A DNA stretch of 64,000 nt from DATFVJ01 sp963851085. Its GTDB lineage: Bacteria; Actinomycetota; Actinomycetes; Streptosporangiales; Streptosporangiaceae. A program made the position numbers and the translations under genes. The notes under the pieces are model-generated. The model made no database searches and was not told the origin of the DNA. It saw nothing but the letters and a program-made list of their open reading frames with translations. Within the stretch, counting starts at the first letter, position 1. Every line of letters starts with the position of its first letter. The stretch is taken from assembly GCA_963851085.1 (NCBI GenBank), contig CAWKNX010000005.1, forward strand, positions 325,494 to 389,493, written 5' to 3'. This document shows positions 1 to 8,579 of this stretch, piece after piece.

Positions 1-2
1 AT

Positions 3-443
3 CCGCGCAGCCGTCGCACGATGTGGAACATCGTCCGCGAGTTGGTGGCCGACGGCGTGACCGTTTTCCTCACTACCCAGTATCTCGAAGAAGCCGATCA
101 GCTCGCCGACCGGATCGCGGTGCTCGACCAGGGCCACCTGGTTGCCGAGGGCACTCCCGGCGACCTCAAGCGCCAGGTCCCCGGCAGCCACGTCCGGCTC
201 CGGTTCACCGACGTCCTCGAAGTCGACGCGGCGGCCCGGGTCCTGAACGGCTCCACCGTGGATGACGAGGACCTGACCCTGCGGGTTCCCAGCGATGGCG
301 GGGTGAAATCGTTGCGGGCTCTGCTGGATCGGCTCGATGAGCATTCGATCGACGTCGAGGAGTTCTCCGTGCACACGCCGGACCTCGATGACGTTTTCCT
401 TGCCCTGACCAGTCACGCAAGCACGGAGGTGATCGCACGATGA
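3..443 (+). CDS. ABC exporter ATP-binding subunit, DrrA-like (5' end outside window)
   Basis: C-terminal part of a daunorubicin-resistance-type ABC ATPase. It would hydrolyse ATP at the membrane to drive the permease encoded next. The reading frame is open to the window edge and begins with PRSRRTMW, the segment just after the D-loop (GLDPxSR) in this family. It then shows the TTQYLEEADQLADR switch/H-loop region, with Gln rather than His as usual in DrrA proteins, the IAVLDQGHLVAEGTP strand, and a DrrA-type C-terminal domain of about 80 residues. Walker A, the signature motif and Walker B lie upstream of base 1. The stop overlaps the permease start (ATGA), so the two are probably translationally coupled. 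The substrate cannot be inferred. Confidence 0.93.
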   Translation, partial: PRSRRTMWNIVRELVADGVTVFLTTQYLEEADQLADRIAVLDQGHLVAEGTPGDLKRQVPGSHVRLRFTDVLEVDAAARVLNGSTVDDEDLTLRVPSDGGVKSLRALLDRLDEHSIDVEEFSVHTPDLDDVFLALTSHASTEVIAR

Positions 444-1201
444 GCACCACTTCAGCACCATTGACCGATTCGCGGATCATGCTGCGTCGCAACCTCAAGC
501 ACATCCTCCGGAATCCGGTCACGATATTCAACGGGGCTTTGATGCCGGTCGTGATCATGTTGATGTTCGTGTACGTGCTCGGCAACGCATTCAATGTCGG
601 CGAACACTACATCGAATACGCAACACCAGGTCTGATCCTGCTGGCCATCAGCTACGGGTTGTCGGCCACCGCGGTATCCGTGAGCTCCGACATGGCGAAG
701 GGCATCATCAACCGGTTCAAGGTTATGAATGTCTCCCGCGGTGCCGTCCTGACCGGTCACGTCGTGGCCACTATGCTGAGCAGTTCGGTAGCCATTGCGG
801 CCATCATCGGAATGGCCTTCGCGCTGGGGTTCCGTCCGTCTGCGACCCTCCTCGGCTGGCTCGGCGCGATCGGTATCATCGCGGCGACAGCTTTCGCGGC
901 CGCCTGGCTCACGGTCGCGCTGGGAATGGCTGCGAAAACTCCGGAATCCGCAGGCCTCACCGTCGTGCCGCTGATCATGCTGCCGTTTCTGAGCAGCGCG
1001 ATCGTGCCGGCCGCCAAGATGGGACAGGGTGTCCGGCAATTTGCGCACTATCAGCCCTTCACGCCGATTATCGAATCGTTGCGCGGGTTGCTCGCCGGCA
1101 CCCCGTCGGGCGGCTACGCGGCCGCCGCGATCGCCTGGTGCGCCGGGATCGCCCTCGTCGGGTACCTGTGGGCGCGTGCCACATTCAAGAGGCGAGCGTG
1201 A
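440..1201 (+). CDS. ABC-2 type permease, DrrB-like
   Basis: 253-residue integral membrane subunit partnering the upstream ATPase. It has about six hydrophobic segments: near residues 28-48, 63-83, 105-130, 140-165, 173-193 and 225-245. The opening RRNLKHILRNPVTIFNGALM is the family's typical amphipathic start before helix 1. Length matches DrrB/ABC-2 permeases (about 250 residues). The ATG overlaps the ATPase stop by 4 bases, giving a classic two-gene exporter operon. It probably exports a hydrophobic small molecule, which is a family-level inference. The intact frame and usual composition suggest a working gene. Confidence 0.92.
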   Translation: MSTTSAPLTDSRIMLRRNLKHILRNPVTIFNGALMPVVIMLMFVYVLGNAFNVGEHYIEYATPGLILLAISYGLSATAVSVSSDMAKGIINRFKVMNVSRGAVLTGHVVATMLSSSVAIAAIIGMAFALGFRPSATLLGWLGAIGIIAATAFAAAWLTVALGMAAKTPESAGLTVVPLIMLPFLSSAIVPAAKMGQGVRQFAHYQPFTPIIESLRGLLAGTPSGGYAAAAIAWCAGIALVGYLWARATFKRRA

Positions 1202-1398
1202 CCCGTGACCTCCCGGGCGACGGCTTTCCGACGACCGTGATCGGGCTGACCCCGAAGCCGCGAGCGGCGAGCTGATGCGTCGTGTCCGCTCGTCGCCGGC
1301 GAGCGGACCCGACTCGGGCGTACGGACCGATGCTTCACAGGCTGGGTCGGCTGAGCCGCCCACCAGCAAATCAAGTACGAGACAAGAGGAGAGTTGTC

Positions 1399-2235
1399 AT
1401 GCCTACATTCGACACGCCAGGGCCCATCGCCGCCACTGTTGCTGTCGCCGGTGCTCAGGTGCGGGTCACCGCGAGCGACCGGACCGACACCGTGGTGCTG
1501 GTCGAACCCATCGACAAGGCGAGCAAGAAGGACATCAAGGTGGCCAGCAAGACCAAGGCCGGTTTCGCCGGCGGTCAGCTATCGGTCAAAACGACCGTCT
1601 CCGGGGACAAGAACGGTTCGGTCGTCATCACGATCGACCTGCCCGCCGGCTCCAGCCTGGCCGCGTACCTGGCGCACTCAAGTGTTCACGCTGACGGCTC
1701 ATTCGGCGAGTGCGAGCTGCACATGGCATCGGGCCGGGTCCAGCTCGATCGCGTCAACGCACTGCAGGCAAACATCGCTGCCGGCGAGGTCACGATCGGC
1801 CACATCGCCGAGCGCGCCAACATCGACGGTGCGGCGTTCGCAATGCGGATCAGCGAGGTCAAGGACACCGTCAAGCTCTCGAGCTCGGGTGGGCAGACCT
1901 GGATCGGCCACGCCTCGGCCGACCTCGATCTCAGCAGTGGCAGCGGCGGTTTCGACATCGACCGCGCCGACGGCAGCGTCACCGCCAAGACAGCCAATGG
2001 TCCCATTCGGATCGGCCGGCTGACACGCGGTCAGGCGGAACTGATGAACGGCTCAGGAAACATCGAGGTCGGCATCAGCGAGGGCACCGCTGCCAGGGTG
2101 GACGCCAACAGCGAGCGAGGGTCGGTGCGCAACTCCGTTCCGTCGCAGGAAAACCCTGACACGTCGGACAACAAGGTCACGGTCCACGCCCGCACGCGGC
2201 ACGGCGACATCATCATTCAACGCGCAGCAAACTGA
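1399..2235 (+). CDS. DUF4097 family beta-strand repeat protein
   Basis: 278-residue protein. The ATG at 1399 is preceded by an AGGAGAG ribosome-binding site. The frame stays open to 1282, but that extension is Arg-rich and lacks a ribosome-binding site. The protein shows the repetitive beta-helix style of DUF4097/adhesin-like proteins: short strands alternating with Gly/Asn/Ser turns (for example LSSGSGGFDIDRADGS and MNGSGNIEVG). No signal peptide or membrane helix is visible. In actinomycetes these proteins often sit beside drug-type ABC exporters, as here, but their role is not established. It is followed directly by a strong hairpin, so it probably ends the operon. Confidence 0.85.
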   Translation: MPTFDTPGPIAATVAVAGAQVRVTASDRTDTVVLVEPIDKASKKDIKVASKTKAGFAGGQLSVKTTVSGDKNGSVVITIDLPAGSSLAAYLAHSSVHADGSFGECELHMASGRVQLDRVNALQANIAAGEVTIGHIAERANIDGAAFAMRISEVKDTVKLSSSGGQTWIGHASADLDLSSGSGGFDIDRADGSVTAKTANGPIRIGRLTRGQAELMNGSGNIEVGISEGTAARVDANSERGSVRNSVPSQENPDTSDNKVTVHARTRHGDIIIQRAAN

Positions 2236-2238
2236 CCT

Positions 2239-2273
2239 CAACGCGACGGCGCCACCATGGCGCCGTCGCGTTG
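2239..2273 (+). terminator. Strong hairpin terminator after the DUF4097 gene
   Basis: A perfect 16-bp inverted repeat, arms CAACGCGACGGCGCCA and its complement, with a 3-nt loop (CCA), starts 4 bases after the TGA. There is no U-tract, which is common for high-GC actinomycete terminators. The short spacing from the stop codon supports a terminator. Confidence 0.8.
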
Positions 2274-2344
2274 GTGGCCTCCTCCCCGGACCCCAGGCGA
2301 ATCATCCGGCCAGGTCGGCGGTAACGTTGCTAGCGGTTGCGGAT

Positions 2345-2563
2345 CCGGATCTGGCGCATCGCAAGCACCCTTTGACGTTTTCTCACGCCGCGGCGGGTGT
2401 GCGTTTCTGTGCTGCACGCTACGAGGCGCCCCCCGGGCCGGGCGTCACCTGAAGGTGCCCTGCGGGTGGAATCTTCGGTGGCGGCATTGGGCACGAAGGT
2501 GCCGCTGCCCGCCCGGGGTCGACCCCGGGCTGGGCAGCGGCGGCCCGCCCCCGGATGGTGGCG
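2345..2563 (-). repeat. Inverted, internally deleted copy of the 7877-9149 segment
   Basis: Read on the minus strand, 2345-2397 matches 9097-9149 and 2395-2563 matches 7877-8041, apart from a 4-base indel and scattered changes. The 1,055 bases that lie between those segments at the other locus are missing here. The two halves share GGG at 2395-2397, matching CCC at 8039-8041 and at 9097-9099, so a 3-bp microhomology marks the deletion point. The copy carries the promoter and palindrome of the small-gene operon and the last codons of its DUF5999 gene, but no intact gene. Confidence 0.88.
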
Positions 2564-2707
2564 GCGCCTCGGGGACGCCGAAGCCCTCAGGCCGGTCTCG
2601 CGGCAGCCCGCGCCTGTTCCAGGCCGCGCCCGGGTACCGGCCGGGGGCTACGATGGGCGTATCGCCGCACGATGGATGGCTGGAGGCGGTGAGCGTGCAG
2701 GTCACCA

Positions 2708-5479
2708 TTGACTGAGCCGCCCGCGGCGGCCAGGTCGGGGACCGCGGCGGCGGAGCGGGATGTGCTGCTGGCCACCAAGCTGCACGTACCCGGGCCGCGG
2801 CCTGGTTTCGTGCCCCGGCCGCGCCTGGCGCAGCGGCTCGATGAGGGGCTGGGGCAGGGCCTTATCCTGGTATGTGCCCCAGCCGGGTCCGGCAAGACAG
2901 TTCTGCTGGCCGACTGGGCCCGGCTCGGGCGGCCCCCGGCCGCGTGGCTGTCGCTGGATGCCGGTGACAACGACCCGGCCCGGTTCTGGCGCCATGCGCT
3001 GGCCGCGCTGGACCATGTGTGCCCGGGGATCAGCGAGCGGGTGAGCCCGCTGCTCGGCCCGCCTGCCCCGGTGTCGTTCGAGGGGCTGGTGACGGCGCTG
3101 ATCAACGAGCTGGCAGCCGGGCCCGGTGCCGGCGAGAGGCCACTGGTGCTGGATGACTATCACCTGATCGGTTCCCAGCCGGTGCACGCGTCGCTGGGGT
3201 TCCTGCTGGAGCACCGGCCGCCGGGGCTGGGCGTGGTGCTGGCCAGCCGGGCTGACCCGCCGTTGCCGCTGGCGCGGCTGCGGGCCCGCGGGCAGCTCGC
3301 GGAGCTGCGGGCCGCCGAGCTGCGGTTCACCATCGGCGAGGCAGCCGCCATGCTCCGGGAAGCCGCCGGTGCCGACCTGCCCGATCCGGTGGTGGCGGCG
3401 CTGGCAGACCGCACCGAGGGATGGGCGGCTGGGCTGCAGCTAGCGGCCCTGTCGCTGCGCGGGCAGGCAGATGTCGTCGGCTTCGTGTCAGCGTTCACCG
3501 GCAGCAACCGCTTTGTGCTGGACTTCCTGGCTGAGGAGGTGCTCGAGCGCCAGAGCGAGCAGGTCCGCGCCTTCCTGCTGGAGACCTCGGTACTGGAGCG
3601 GCTGTCGGGGGAGTTGTGTGATGCGGTGACCGGCCGGACCGGCAGCCAGGCGCTGCTGGAGCAGGTGGAGCGGGCAGGGCTGTTCCTGGTGCCGCTGGAT
3701 GAGGTGCGCGGCTGGTGGCGCTACCACCACCTGTTCGCCGACCTGCTGCGCGCCCGCCTGCAGCAGCAGCCCGGCCGGGCGGCGCAGCTGCACCGTAACG
3801 CGGCGACCTGGTATGAGGAGCATGGGCTGGCCGATGACGCGATAGGCCACGCGGTGGCCGCCGGGGAGATGACCTGGGCCGCCCGGCTGATCGAGCAGCA
3901 CTTCGACGCGGTCTACTATTGGCGCGGCGAGGGGGCGACGATCCAGCGGTGGCTGTCCGCGCTCCCCGCTGACCTGGTCCGGTCCCGCCCCCGGCTGTTG
4001 CTGGTTCAGGCGCTGGTAGCAGCCACCAGCGGCAACCTGGGGGTGGTGGAGCCGCTGCTCGACGCGGCTGAGCGCGCGTTTGCAGGCACGGTCGGTGAGC
4101 CATTCGGGCCTACTGCTGGCCGGGCCGGCAGCATGCTGGTGAACGTTCCCGCGCTGATCGCCCTTCATCGTAGCTATCTCGCCCAGCTCCGCGGCGACGC
4201 CGAGGGCACAGCCGCGTTCGCGTCGACGGTGCTGGCCGAGCTCGGCGAGGGCGAGCGGCTGCTGGGCTCCCTCGCCCAGTGGAACCTGGCCGTGGCCGAG
4301 TGGCTCCGCGGCTGGCTCGCGGAGGCCGGGCGCGCCCTCATGTCCGGCATTACCGGGTGGCGGGCGGCTGGCCAGCCCACGTTGACGGCGTACGGCGGCT
4401 ATCAGCTCGGCCAGGTTCAGCGCGCCCAAGGCCACCTGGACGCGACTGTCCAGACCTGTCTGCGGGCTCTGGATTTCACCGCGCCGCCTGACCAGCCGAC
4501 GCCGTCGGCTGCGGGCCCGGCGTATGTGGGCCTGGCCGAAGTGGCTTACCAGCGAGACGAGCTCGACACGGCGCTGCGGCATGTGACGGAGGGCATCGCG
4601 CTGTGCCGCCAGTTCGTCTACACCGCGCCGCTGGCAGGCGGCCTCGCGACGCTGGCGTGGATCCGGCAGGCCACCGGTGACCCGGCCGGGGCCCTGGAGG
4701 CGATCGGCGAAGCCCGGCAGGCCTCGCCGGGCCCGGCCGGCCCGCTCAACCCCGTCCCGGCGCAGTGGGCGCACCTGCTGCTGGCCCAGGGCGACCTGGC
4801 CGCCGCCGAGCGCTGGACGCAAGAGTACAGCCTCGCCGCGGACGACGAGCTGGACTACTCCCGGGAGCCCGGGTATCTGGTGCTGGCCCGGGTGCTGCTC
4901 GCCCAGGGCCGGCCCGGCCAGGCGCTGGCGCTGCTGGACCGGCTGCACGCGGCGGCGGTCACCCAGGACCGGGCTGGCAGCGTCATCGAGGCCGGCGCGC
5001 TGCGGGCGCTGGCGCTGGCGGCCACCGGCCAGGAAGCGGCCGCGGTGGCCGCCCTGGCCGGGGCGCTGACGCTGGCCTGCCCGCAGGGCTATATCCGGGT
5101 CTTCGCCGACGAGGGCCCGCCGATGGCCGCTCTGCTGACCCGGCTGATCGCGGCCCAGCGGGCCACCCAGGCCGCTGCCGGGGTCCCGCTCGGCTGCCTG
5201 GCGCGGCTCCAGCGCGCATTTGACCCCGGGGACGCTGCGCCGGATCCCGGGCGAGACACCGCCGCAGCGGCGCCAGGCATCGTCGAGCCGCTGACCAGCC
5301 GCGAGCTAGAGGTGCTGGGGCTGCTGGCCGCGGGCAGATCGAACCAGGCCATCGCCGGGCAGCTCGTGGTCACCCTCGACACCGTCAAGAAGCACGTCAG
5401 CCACGTGCTGGACAAGCTCGGCGCGGCCAACCGCACCGAGGCCGTCGCCCGGGCGCGGGAACTGGACCTGATCCCCTAG
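2708..5479 (+). CDS. MalT-type LuxR-family transcriptional regulator
   Basis: About 923 residues. A MalT/AcoK-like ATP-dependent activator. An N-terminal LATKLHVPGPRPGFVPRPRL segment is followed by a P-loop (APAGSGKT, about residue 57), a Walker B-like LVLDDYHLI, a central TPR-like helical region (about 350-840) and a C-terminal LuxR HTH (LTSRELEVLGLLAAGRSNQAI..., last 60 residues). The longest frame starts at a TTG (2708) poorly spaced from a GGAGG at 2682-2686, and an in-frame GTG at 2762 is an alternative. Nearby promoters at 5504-5592 and 7933-8020 share a palindrome and are likely targets, which is an inference. A decayed relative of its HTH lies at 11470-11590. Confidence 0.9.
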   Translation: MTEPPAAARSGTAAAERDVLLATKLHVPGPRPGFVPRPRLAQRLDEGLGQGLILVCAPAGSGKTVLLADWARLGRPPAAWLSLDAGDNDPARFWRHALAALDHVCPGISERVSPLLGPPAPVSFEGLVTALINELAAGPGAGERPLVLDDYHLIGSQPVHASLGFLLEHRPPGLGVVLASRADPPLPLARLRARGQLAELRAAELRFTIGEAAAMLREAAGADLPDPVVAALADRTEGWAAGLQLAALSLRGQADVVGFVSAFTGSNRFVLDFLAEEVLERQSEQVRAFLLETSVLERLSGELCDAVTGRTGSQALLEQVERAGLFLVPLDEVRGWWRYHHLFADLLRARLQQQPGRAAQLHRNAATWYEEHGLADDAIGHAVAAGEMTWAARLIEQHFDAVYYWRGEGATIQRWLSALPADLVRSRPRLLLVQALVAATSGNLGVVEPLLDAAERAFAGTVGEPFGPTAGRAGSMLVNVPALIALHRSYLAQLRGDAEGTAAFASTVLAELGEGERLLGSLAQWNLAVAEWLRGWLAEAGRALMSGITGWRAAGQPTLTAYGGYQLGQVQRAQGHLDATVQTCLRALDFTAPPDQPTPSAAGPAYVGLAEVAYQRDELDTALRHVTEGIALCRQFVYTAPLAGGLATLAWIRQATGDPAGALEAIGEARQASPGPAGPLNPVPAQWAHLLLAQGDLAAAERWTQEYSLAADDELDYSREPGYLVLARVLLAQGRPGQALALLDRLHAAAVTQDRAGSVIEAGALRALALAATGQEAAAVAALAGALTLACPQGYIRVFADEGPPMAALLTRLIAAQRATQAAAGVPLGCLARLQRAFDPGDAAPDPGRDTAAAAPGIVEPLTSRELEVLGLLAAGRSNQAIAGQLVVTLDTVKKHVSHVLDKLGAANRTEAVARARELDLIP

Positions 5480-5503
5480 CGGCGCGCCGTAGTCAATCCC
5501 CGC

Positions 5504-5592
5504 GGCACTTTCGTGCCACCGGCCTGCGCGGAAGATTCCACCGGGCCTGTCCACTATCGGGTGACGCCCGCCGCGTCACAGCCTCCTACCGT
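5504..5592 (+). promoter_or_regulatory. Putative LuxR-regulated promoter upstream of the DHA2 pump
   Basis: Contains the palindrome GGCAC-TTTC-GTGCC (5504-5517), then 13 bases, then GAAGATTCCACC (5531-5542), then GTGACGCCCG (5561-5570) and a -10-like TACCGT (5587-5592). The same elements in the same order and nearly the same spacing recur at 7933-8020 before the small-gene operon. Conservation between two unrelated downstream genes argues for a shared regulator, plausibly the MalT-type protein encoded just upstream. Confidence 0.6.
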
Positions 5593-5598
5593 CCTGGC

Positions 5599-5643
5599 AT
5601 GACCTATGACCCGCACATCGCGGGGCTGCCAGGAAGGGGCTGA
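5599..5643 (+). CDS. Possible 14-residue leader peptide
   Basis: The ATG at 5599 lies about 7 bases after the -10-like element and encodes MTYDPHIAGLPGRG followed by TGA. If transcription starts near 5599 this could be a leaderless leader peptide 60 bases before the pump gene. There is no independent evidence of translation. Confidence 0.25.
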   Translation: MTYDPHIAGLPGRG

Positions 5644-5703
5644 GTTCGGTGGCTAATGCTGAGGCTGCCCCCGGACCTACGCCAAGTAGCTGAGGAGAAT
5701 GTG

Positions 5704-7308
5704 ATGTCCGCTACGCAATCGGATGCTACGCGCCTTGCCCGGGCGGGCGGCGCGTCCGCTGACGGCCACCGCAAGCTCGGCCTGGCGCTGGTCGTCATCG
5801 CCACCGCGCAGCTCATGGTGGTGCTGGACGCATCGATCGTGAACGTGGCACTACCGCACATCCAGCACGCGCTCGGCTTCTCGGGCACCGGGCTGGAATG
5901 GGTGGTCAACGCCTACACGCTGACCTTCGGCGGGCTGCTGCTGCTCGGCGGCCGGGCCGGCGACATCCTCGGGCGGCGCCGGGTCTTCATCGCCGGCATC
6001 ATGGTGTTTTCGCTGGCCTCGCTGCTCGGCGGCTTCGCCACCTCCGAGGCCTGGCTGCTGGCCGCCCGGGCGGTGCAAGGGGCCGGCGCCGCGATCGTCG
6101 CTCCCACCGCCCTGTCGCTGGTCACCACCACGTTCCCGGAAGGGCCGCCGCGCAACCGGGCGATGGGCGTCTACGCCGCGATGAGCATCAGCGGCCTGGC
6201 CATCGGCCTGATCTCCGGCGGCCTGCTCACCACCTACCTGTCCTGGCGCTGGGTGCTGTTCGTCAACGTGCCGATCGGCATCCTGGTCGCGCTCGTGGCG
6301 CCGCGGGCGCTCACCGAGTCGCAGCGCCGCCCGGGCCGGTTCGACCTGCCCGGCGCGATCACCAGCACGCTGGGCGTCGCGGCCCTCGTCTACGGCCTTA
6401 CCAGCGCGGCCACCAGCCCGAACGGTGTCTCGCACTGGGGTGACACCAAGGTCATCGTGTCGCTGGCCGCGTCCGTCGTGCTGCTCGCCAGCTTCCTGGT
6501 CATCGAGGCGCGCAGCGAGCACGCGCTGATGCCACTGCGCATCGTCCGCAACCGGGACCGGTCCGCGGCCAACCTGATCATGCTGTGCATCGGGACCGCG
6601 ATGTTCGGGCTGTTCTTCTTCCTGACCATCTTCGTGCAGACGGTCTGGGGCTACAGCGCGCTCAAGACCGGCGTCGCCTACCTGCCGATGGTGGCCGTCA
6701 TCATGGCCATGGCCGGGGTCAGCGCCCAGCTGGTGGGCCGGATCGGCGCCCGGCCGCTGCTCATCGCGGGGTCGGCGATCGCCGCGGGCGGCATGATCTG
6801 GCTGTCCCGGATCAGCGAGCACAGCACCTACACCGGCGGGCTGCTCGGCCCGCTCCTGGTCACCGCGGCCGGGCTCGGCATGCTGTTCATGCCGCTGACC
6901 CTGGTCGCGCTGTCCCGAGTCAGTGACCGGGACGCGGGCCTGGCCTCCAGCCTGCCCAACGTGGGCCAGCAGGTCGGTGGCTCGATCGGGCTGGCCCTGC
7001 TGGGCACGGTGGCCTGGACCGTGGTGGCCAGCACCGCCCGCAGCTCGGCCGCGTCCGTCGCGGCCGCGGCGAAGGCGGGTCACCCGCCGGCCGGGACGGC
7101 CGCGCAGATCAATGCGGCGATCTACGACCACGCATTGTCGGTCGGGTTCTCCCGCGGCTTTGAGGTCTCGGCCGGGATCATGCTGCTGGCCCTCATCGTG
7201 ACGATCGTGACGATCCGGGTGACCCGCGACGACCTGGCCGGCGCCGCCGCGGCCGCCCCCGGGCAGCCGGCCAGCGCTGAGCCCGCGATGGAGCCAGCCA
7301 ATTCGTAG
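5704..7308 (+). CDS. MFS drug exporter, DHA2 (EmrB/QacA) type, 14 TM
   Basis: 534 residues. A proton-driven multidrug exporter by family. The start ATG 5704 has GAGGAG upstream. The frame stays open to 5656, but without a ribosome-binding site. DHA2 hallmarks are visible: motif C/D1 near the start (VVLDASIVNVALPHIQ), the loop 2-3 motif A (LLLGGRAGDILGRRRVF), the LSWRWVLFVNVPIG segment, and about 14 hydrophobic helices. It follows the LuxR regulator gene and the conserved palindrome promoter, so control by that regulator is likely. A small alpha/beta hydrolase gene follows and may once have been co-transcribed. Confidence 0.92.
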   Translation: MSATQSDATRLARAGGASADGHRKLGLALVVIATAQLMVVLDASIVNVALPHIQHALGFSGTGLEWVVNAYTLTFGGLLLLGGRAGDILGRRRVFIAGIMVFSLASLLGGFATSEAWLLAARAVQGAGAAIVAPTALSLVTTTFPEGPPRNRAMGVYAAMSISGLAIGLISGGLLTTYLSWRWVLFVNVPIGILVALVAPRALTESQRRPGRFDLPGAITSTLGVAALVYGLTSAATSPNGVSHWGDTKVIVSLAASVVLLASFLVIEARSEHALMPLRIVRNRDRSAANLIMLCIGTAMFGLFFFLTIFVQTVWGYSALKTGVAYLPMVAVIMAMAGVSAQLVGRIGARPLLIAGSAIAAGGMIWLSRISEHSTYTGGLLGPLLVTAAGLGMLFMPLTLVALSRVSDRDAGLASSLPNVGQQVGGSIGLALLGTVAWTVVASTARSSAASVAAAAKAGHPPAGTAAQINAAIYDHALSVGFSRGFEVSAGIMLLALIVTIVTIRVTRDDLAGAAAAAPGQPASAEPAMEPANS

Positions 7309-7397
7309 CGGCCGTTCGCGCCGGAGCCCCGTCTGGTGACTCGGCAAGCAGCGCATCCACCCCCGGCCAGGACATCCGGCAACAGAAGGAGAATGAG

Positions 7398-7876
7398 ATG
7401 AACACCGCCAAGTCCACCGAGAAGACCACCACCACCAACACCGCCGGGATGACCACCGGCCTGGTCACCTCCGCGGACGGGACCCCGATCGGCTACCTGC
7501 GGGCCGGCCAGGGCCCGGCGGTGGTGGTGCTGCACGGCAGCAACGAGTCGGCCCGCAGCCACACCCACCTCGCGCTGGCGCTGGCCAGTAAGTTCACCGT
7601 CTACCTGCCCGACCGGCGCGGCCGCGGCCTGTCCGGCTCGCACAAGGCCGATCACGGCATGCGCACCGAGGTGGAGGACCTGCGGGCCGTGGTGGCCGAG
7701 TCCGGCGCGCAGAAGGTGTTCGGGGTCAGCGTCAGCGCGCTGATCGCAGGCCGCCCGCACCACCCCGGCCATCCGCCAGGTCGCCGCCTACGAGCCGGCC
7801 CTGCTGATGGACACCTCAGGCAGCTACACCGGGTGGGTGCGCCGCTTCGACCAGGAGATGGCCCGCGGCCAGGTGG
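7398..7876 (+). pseudogene. Alpha/beta hydrolase, frameshifted and truncated
   Basis: The ATG at 7398 follows an AAGGAG site. The first 115 codons are a normal hydrolase N-terminus: TSADGTPIGYLRAGQGP, then VVVLHGSNES (oxyanion region) and YLPDRRGRGLSGSHK. Around 7745-7765 the frame shifts. Homologous-looking sequence continues in the +1 frame as TTPAIRQVAAYEPALLMDTS and ends at about 7876 with RRFDQEMARGQVA. At exactly that point the repeated segment shared with 2395-2563 begins. The nucleophile elbow region is disrupted and the His-containing C-terminal half is absent, so the gene is not functional. Confidence 0.8.
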
Positions 7877-8041
7877 CGCCACCATCCGGGGGCGGGCCGC
7901 CGCTGCCCAGCCCGGGGTCGACCCCGGCCAGCGGCACCTTCGTGCCCAATGCCGCCACCGAAGATTCCACCCGCAGGGCACCTTCAGGTGACGCCCGGCC
8001 CGGGGGGCGCCTCGTAGCGTGCAGCACAGAAACGCACACCC
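7877..8041 (+). repeat. Promoter-bearing repeat, partner of 2395-2563
   Basis: Nearly identical in inverse orientation to 2395-2563, except that GCTGGCC here replaces GCTGCCCGCCC there. Its left edge coincides with the break in the hydrolase pseudogene, so that edge is a rearrangement junction. It contains the palindrome promoter of the small-gene operon. Confidence 0.88.
7933..8020 (+). promoter_or_regulatory. Putative LuxR-regulated promoter of the small-gene operon
   Basis: Palindrome GGCAC-CTTC-GTGCC (7933-7946), 13 bases, GAAGATTCCACC (7960-7971), GTGACGCCCG (7988-7997) and a -10-like TAGCGT (8015-8020). The order and spacing match 5504-5592 within 1-2 bases. The first start codon (8057) lies about 30 bases beyond the expected transcription start. 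Confidence 0.6.
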
Positions 8042-8056
8042 ACGAGAGGACAAGGA

Positions 8057-8116
8057 ATGACTGCTCACATGCCCGGCCGGGCGCTGACAGGCCCGCAAGC
8101 GGGCGGGCAGGCATGA
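8057..8116 (+). CDS. 19-residue leader peptide coupled to the next gene
   Basis: The ATG at 8057 follows a GAGGACAAGGA purine tract and encodes MTAHMPGRALTGPQAGGQA. Its TGA overlaps the ATG of the next gene (ATGA at 8113-8116). The ribosome-binding site, the first-gene position after a recognisable promoter and the exact 4-base overlap suggest it is translated and couples expression of the downstream gene. Its product may have no function of its own. Confidence 0.45.
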   Translation: MTAHMPGRALTGPQAGGQA

Positions 8117-8370
8117 GCGGCTCACGGCCGCCGGCCCATTACGAGATCCGCGTCGAGGGGGTCCTCGGCGAGCGCTGGGCCGGCTGGTTCGAGGGCCTCC
8201 AGGTCAGCGGCGAGGCCGGCGAAACGATCATCTCCGGGCCGGTGACCGACCAGCCGGCGCTGCACGGGGTCCTGGTCAAGGTCCGCGACCTGGGCATGGG
8301 CCTGATCTCGGTCCGCCGGCTGGACCCAGGCGAAGCCGGAACCACAACCCCGGAAGGAGGCCACCGATGA
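8113..8370 (+). CDS. Conserved hypothetical protein, 85 residues
   Basis: Small acidic, single-domain protein beginning MSGSRPPAHYEIRVEG. The core EIRVEGVLGERWAGWFEG and ALHGVLVKVRDLGMGLISVR resembles a family of short actinomycete proteins seen next to LuxR-type regulators. No function is known to me. The ATG overlaps the leader-peptide stop, and its own TGA overlaps the next ATG, so it is the second member of a tightly coupled operon. The last ten residues (GTTTPEGGHR) look like a tail encoded over the next gene's ribosome-binding site (GGAAGGAGG). Confidence 0.75.
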   Translation: MSGSRPPAHYEIRVEGVLGERWAGWFEGLQVSGEAGETIISGPVTDQPALHGVLVKVRDLGMGLISVRRLDPGEAGTTTPEGGHR

Positions 8371-8525
8371 GGCAAACCCGCGTCGCCAAGCGCCGCCCCG
8401 GACCCGCCGGCTGGCCGCGAACGCCGCTGCCACCCGACCCGCGCGACCCTGACATCGTCCGCGCCCATCAGATCACCCGCCGCGCCGGCCATCCCCGCGC
8501 CCGGACCAGGCCAGGCCGCCGGTAG
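8367..8525 (+). CDS. Small basic hypothetical protein, 52 residues
   Basis: The ATG overlaps the preceding TGA by 4 bases and has an excellent GGAAGGAGG site at 8352-8360. It encodes a very basic, Pro/Arg-rich peptide (MRQTRVAKRRPGPAGW...RARTRPGRR) ending at TAG 8523-8525. The composition is low in complexity, so coding is supported mainly by the ribosome-binding site and overlap. No function can be assigned. Confidence 0.5.
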   Translation: MRQTRVAKRRPGPAGWPRTPLPPDPRDPDIVRAHQITRRAGHPRARTRPGRR

Positions 8526-8579
8526 CGCGACCTGCCCAGCAGCCCGCGGCCGCCCGCCGAACACGCCCAGGAGGACACC

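Noticed and set aside
452..1369. A 305-codon minus-strand frame opposite the DrrB-like permease
   Set aside because: Shadow of the permease. Low-complexity, with no start signal.
2257..2715. A 152-codon plus-strand frame upstream of the MalT-type regulator
   Set aside because: It lies across the inverted repeat and is the antisense of promoter and DUF5999 sequence. No ribosome-binding site.
3488..4948. A 486-codon minus-strand open frame opposite the MalT-type regulator
   Set aside because: Antisense frame created by high GC codon bias. Gln/Arg/Gly-rich, no domain, no ribosome-binding site.
5851..7356. A 501-codon minus-strand open frame opposite the DHA2 pump
   Set aside because: Antisense of an obvious 14-helix transporter. 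The product is His/Gln/Arg-rich and non-protein-like.
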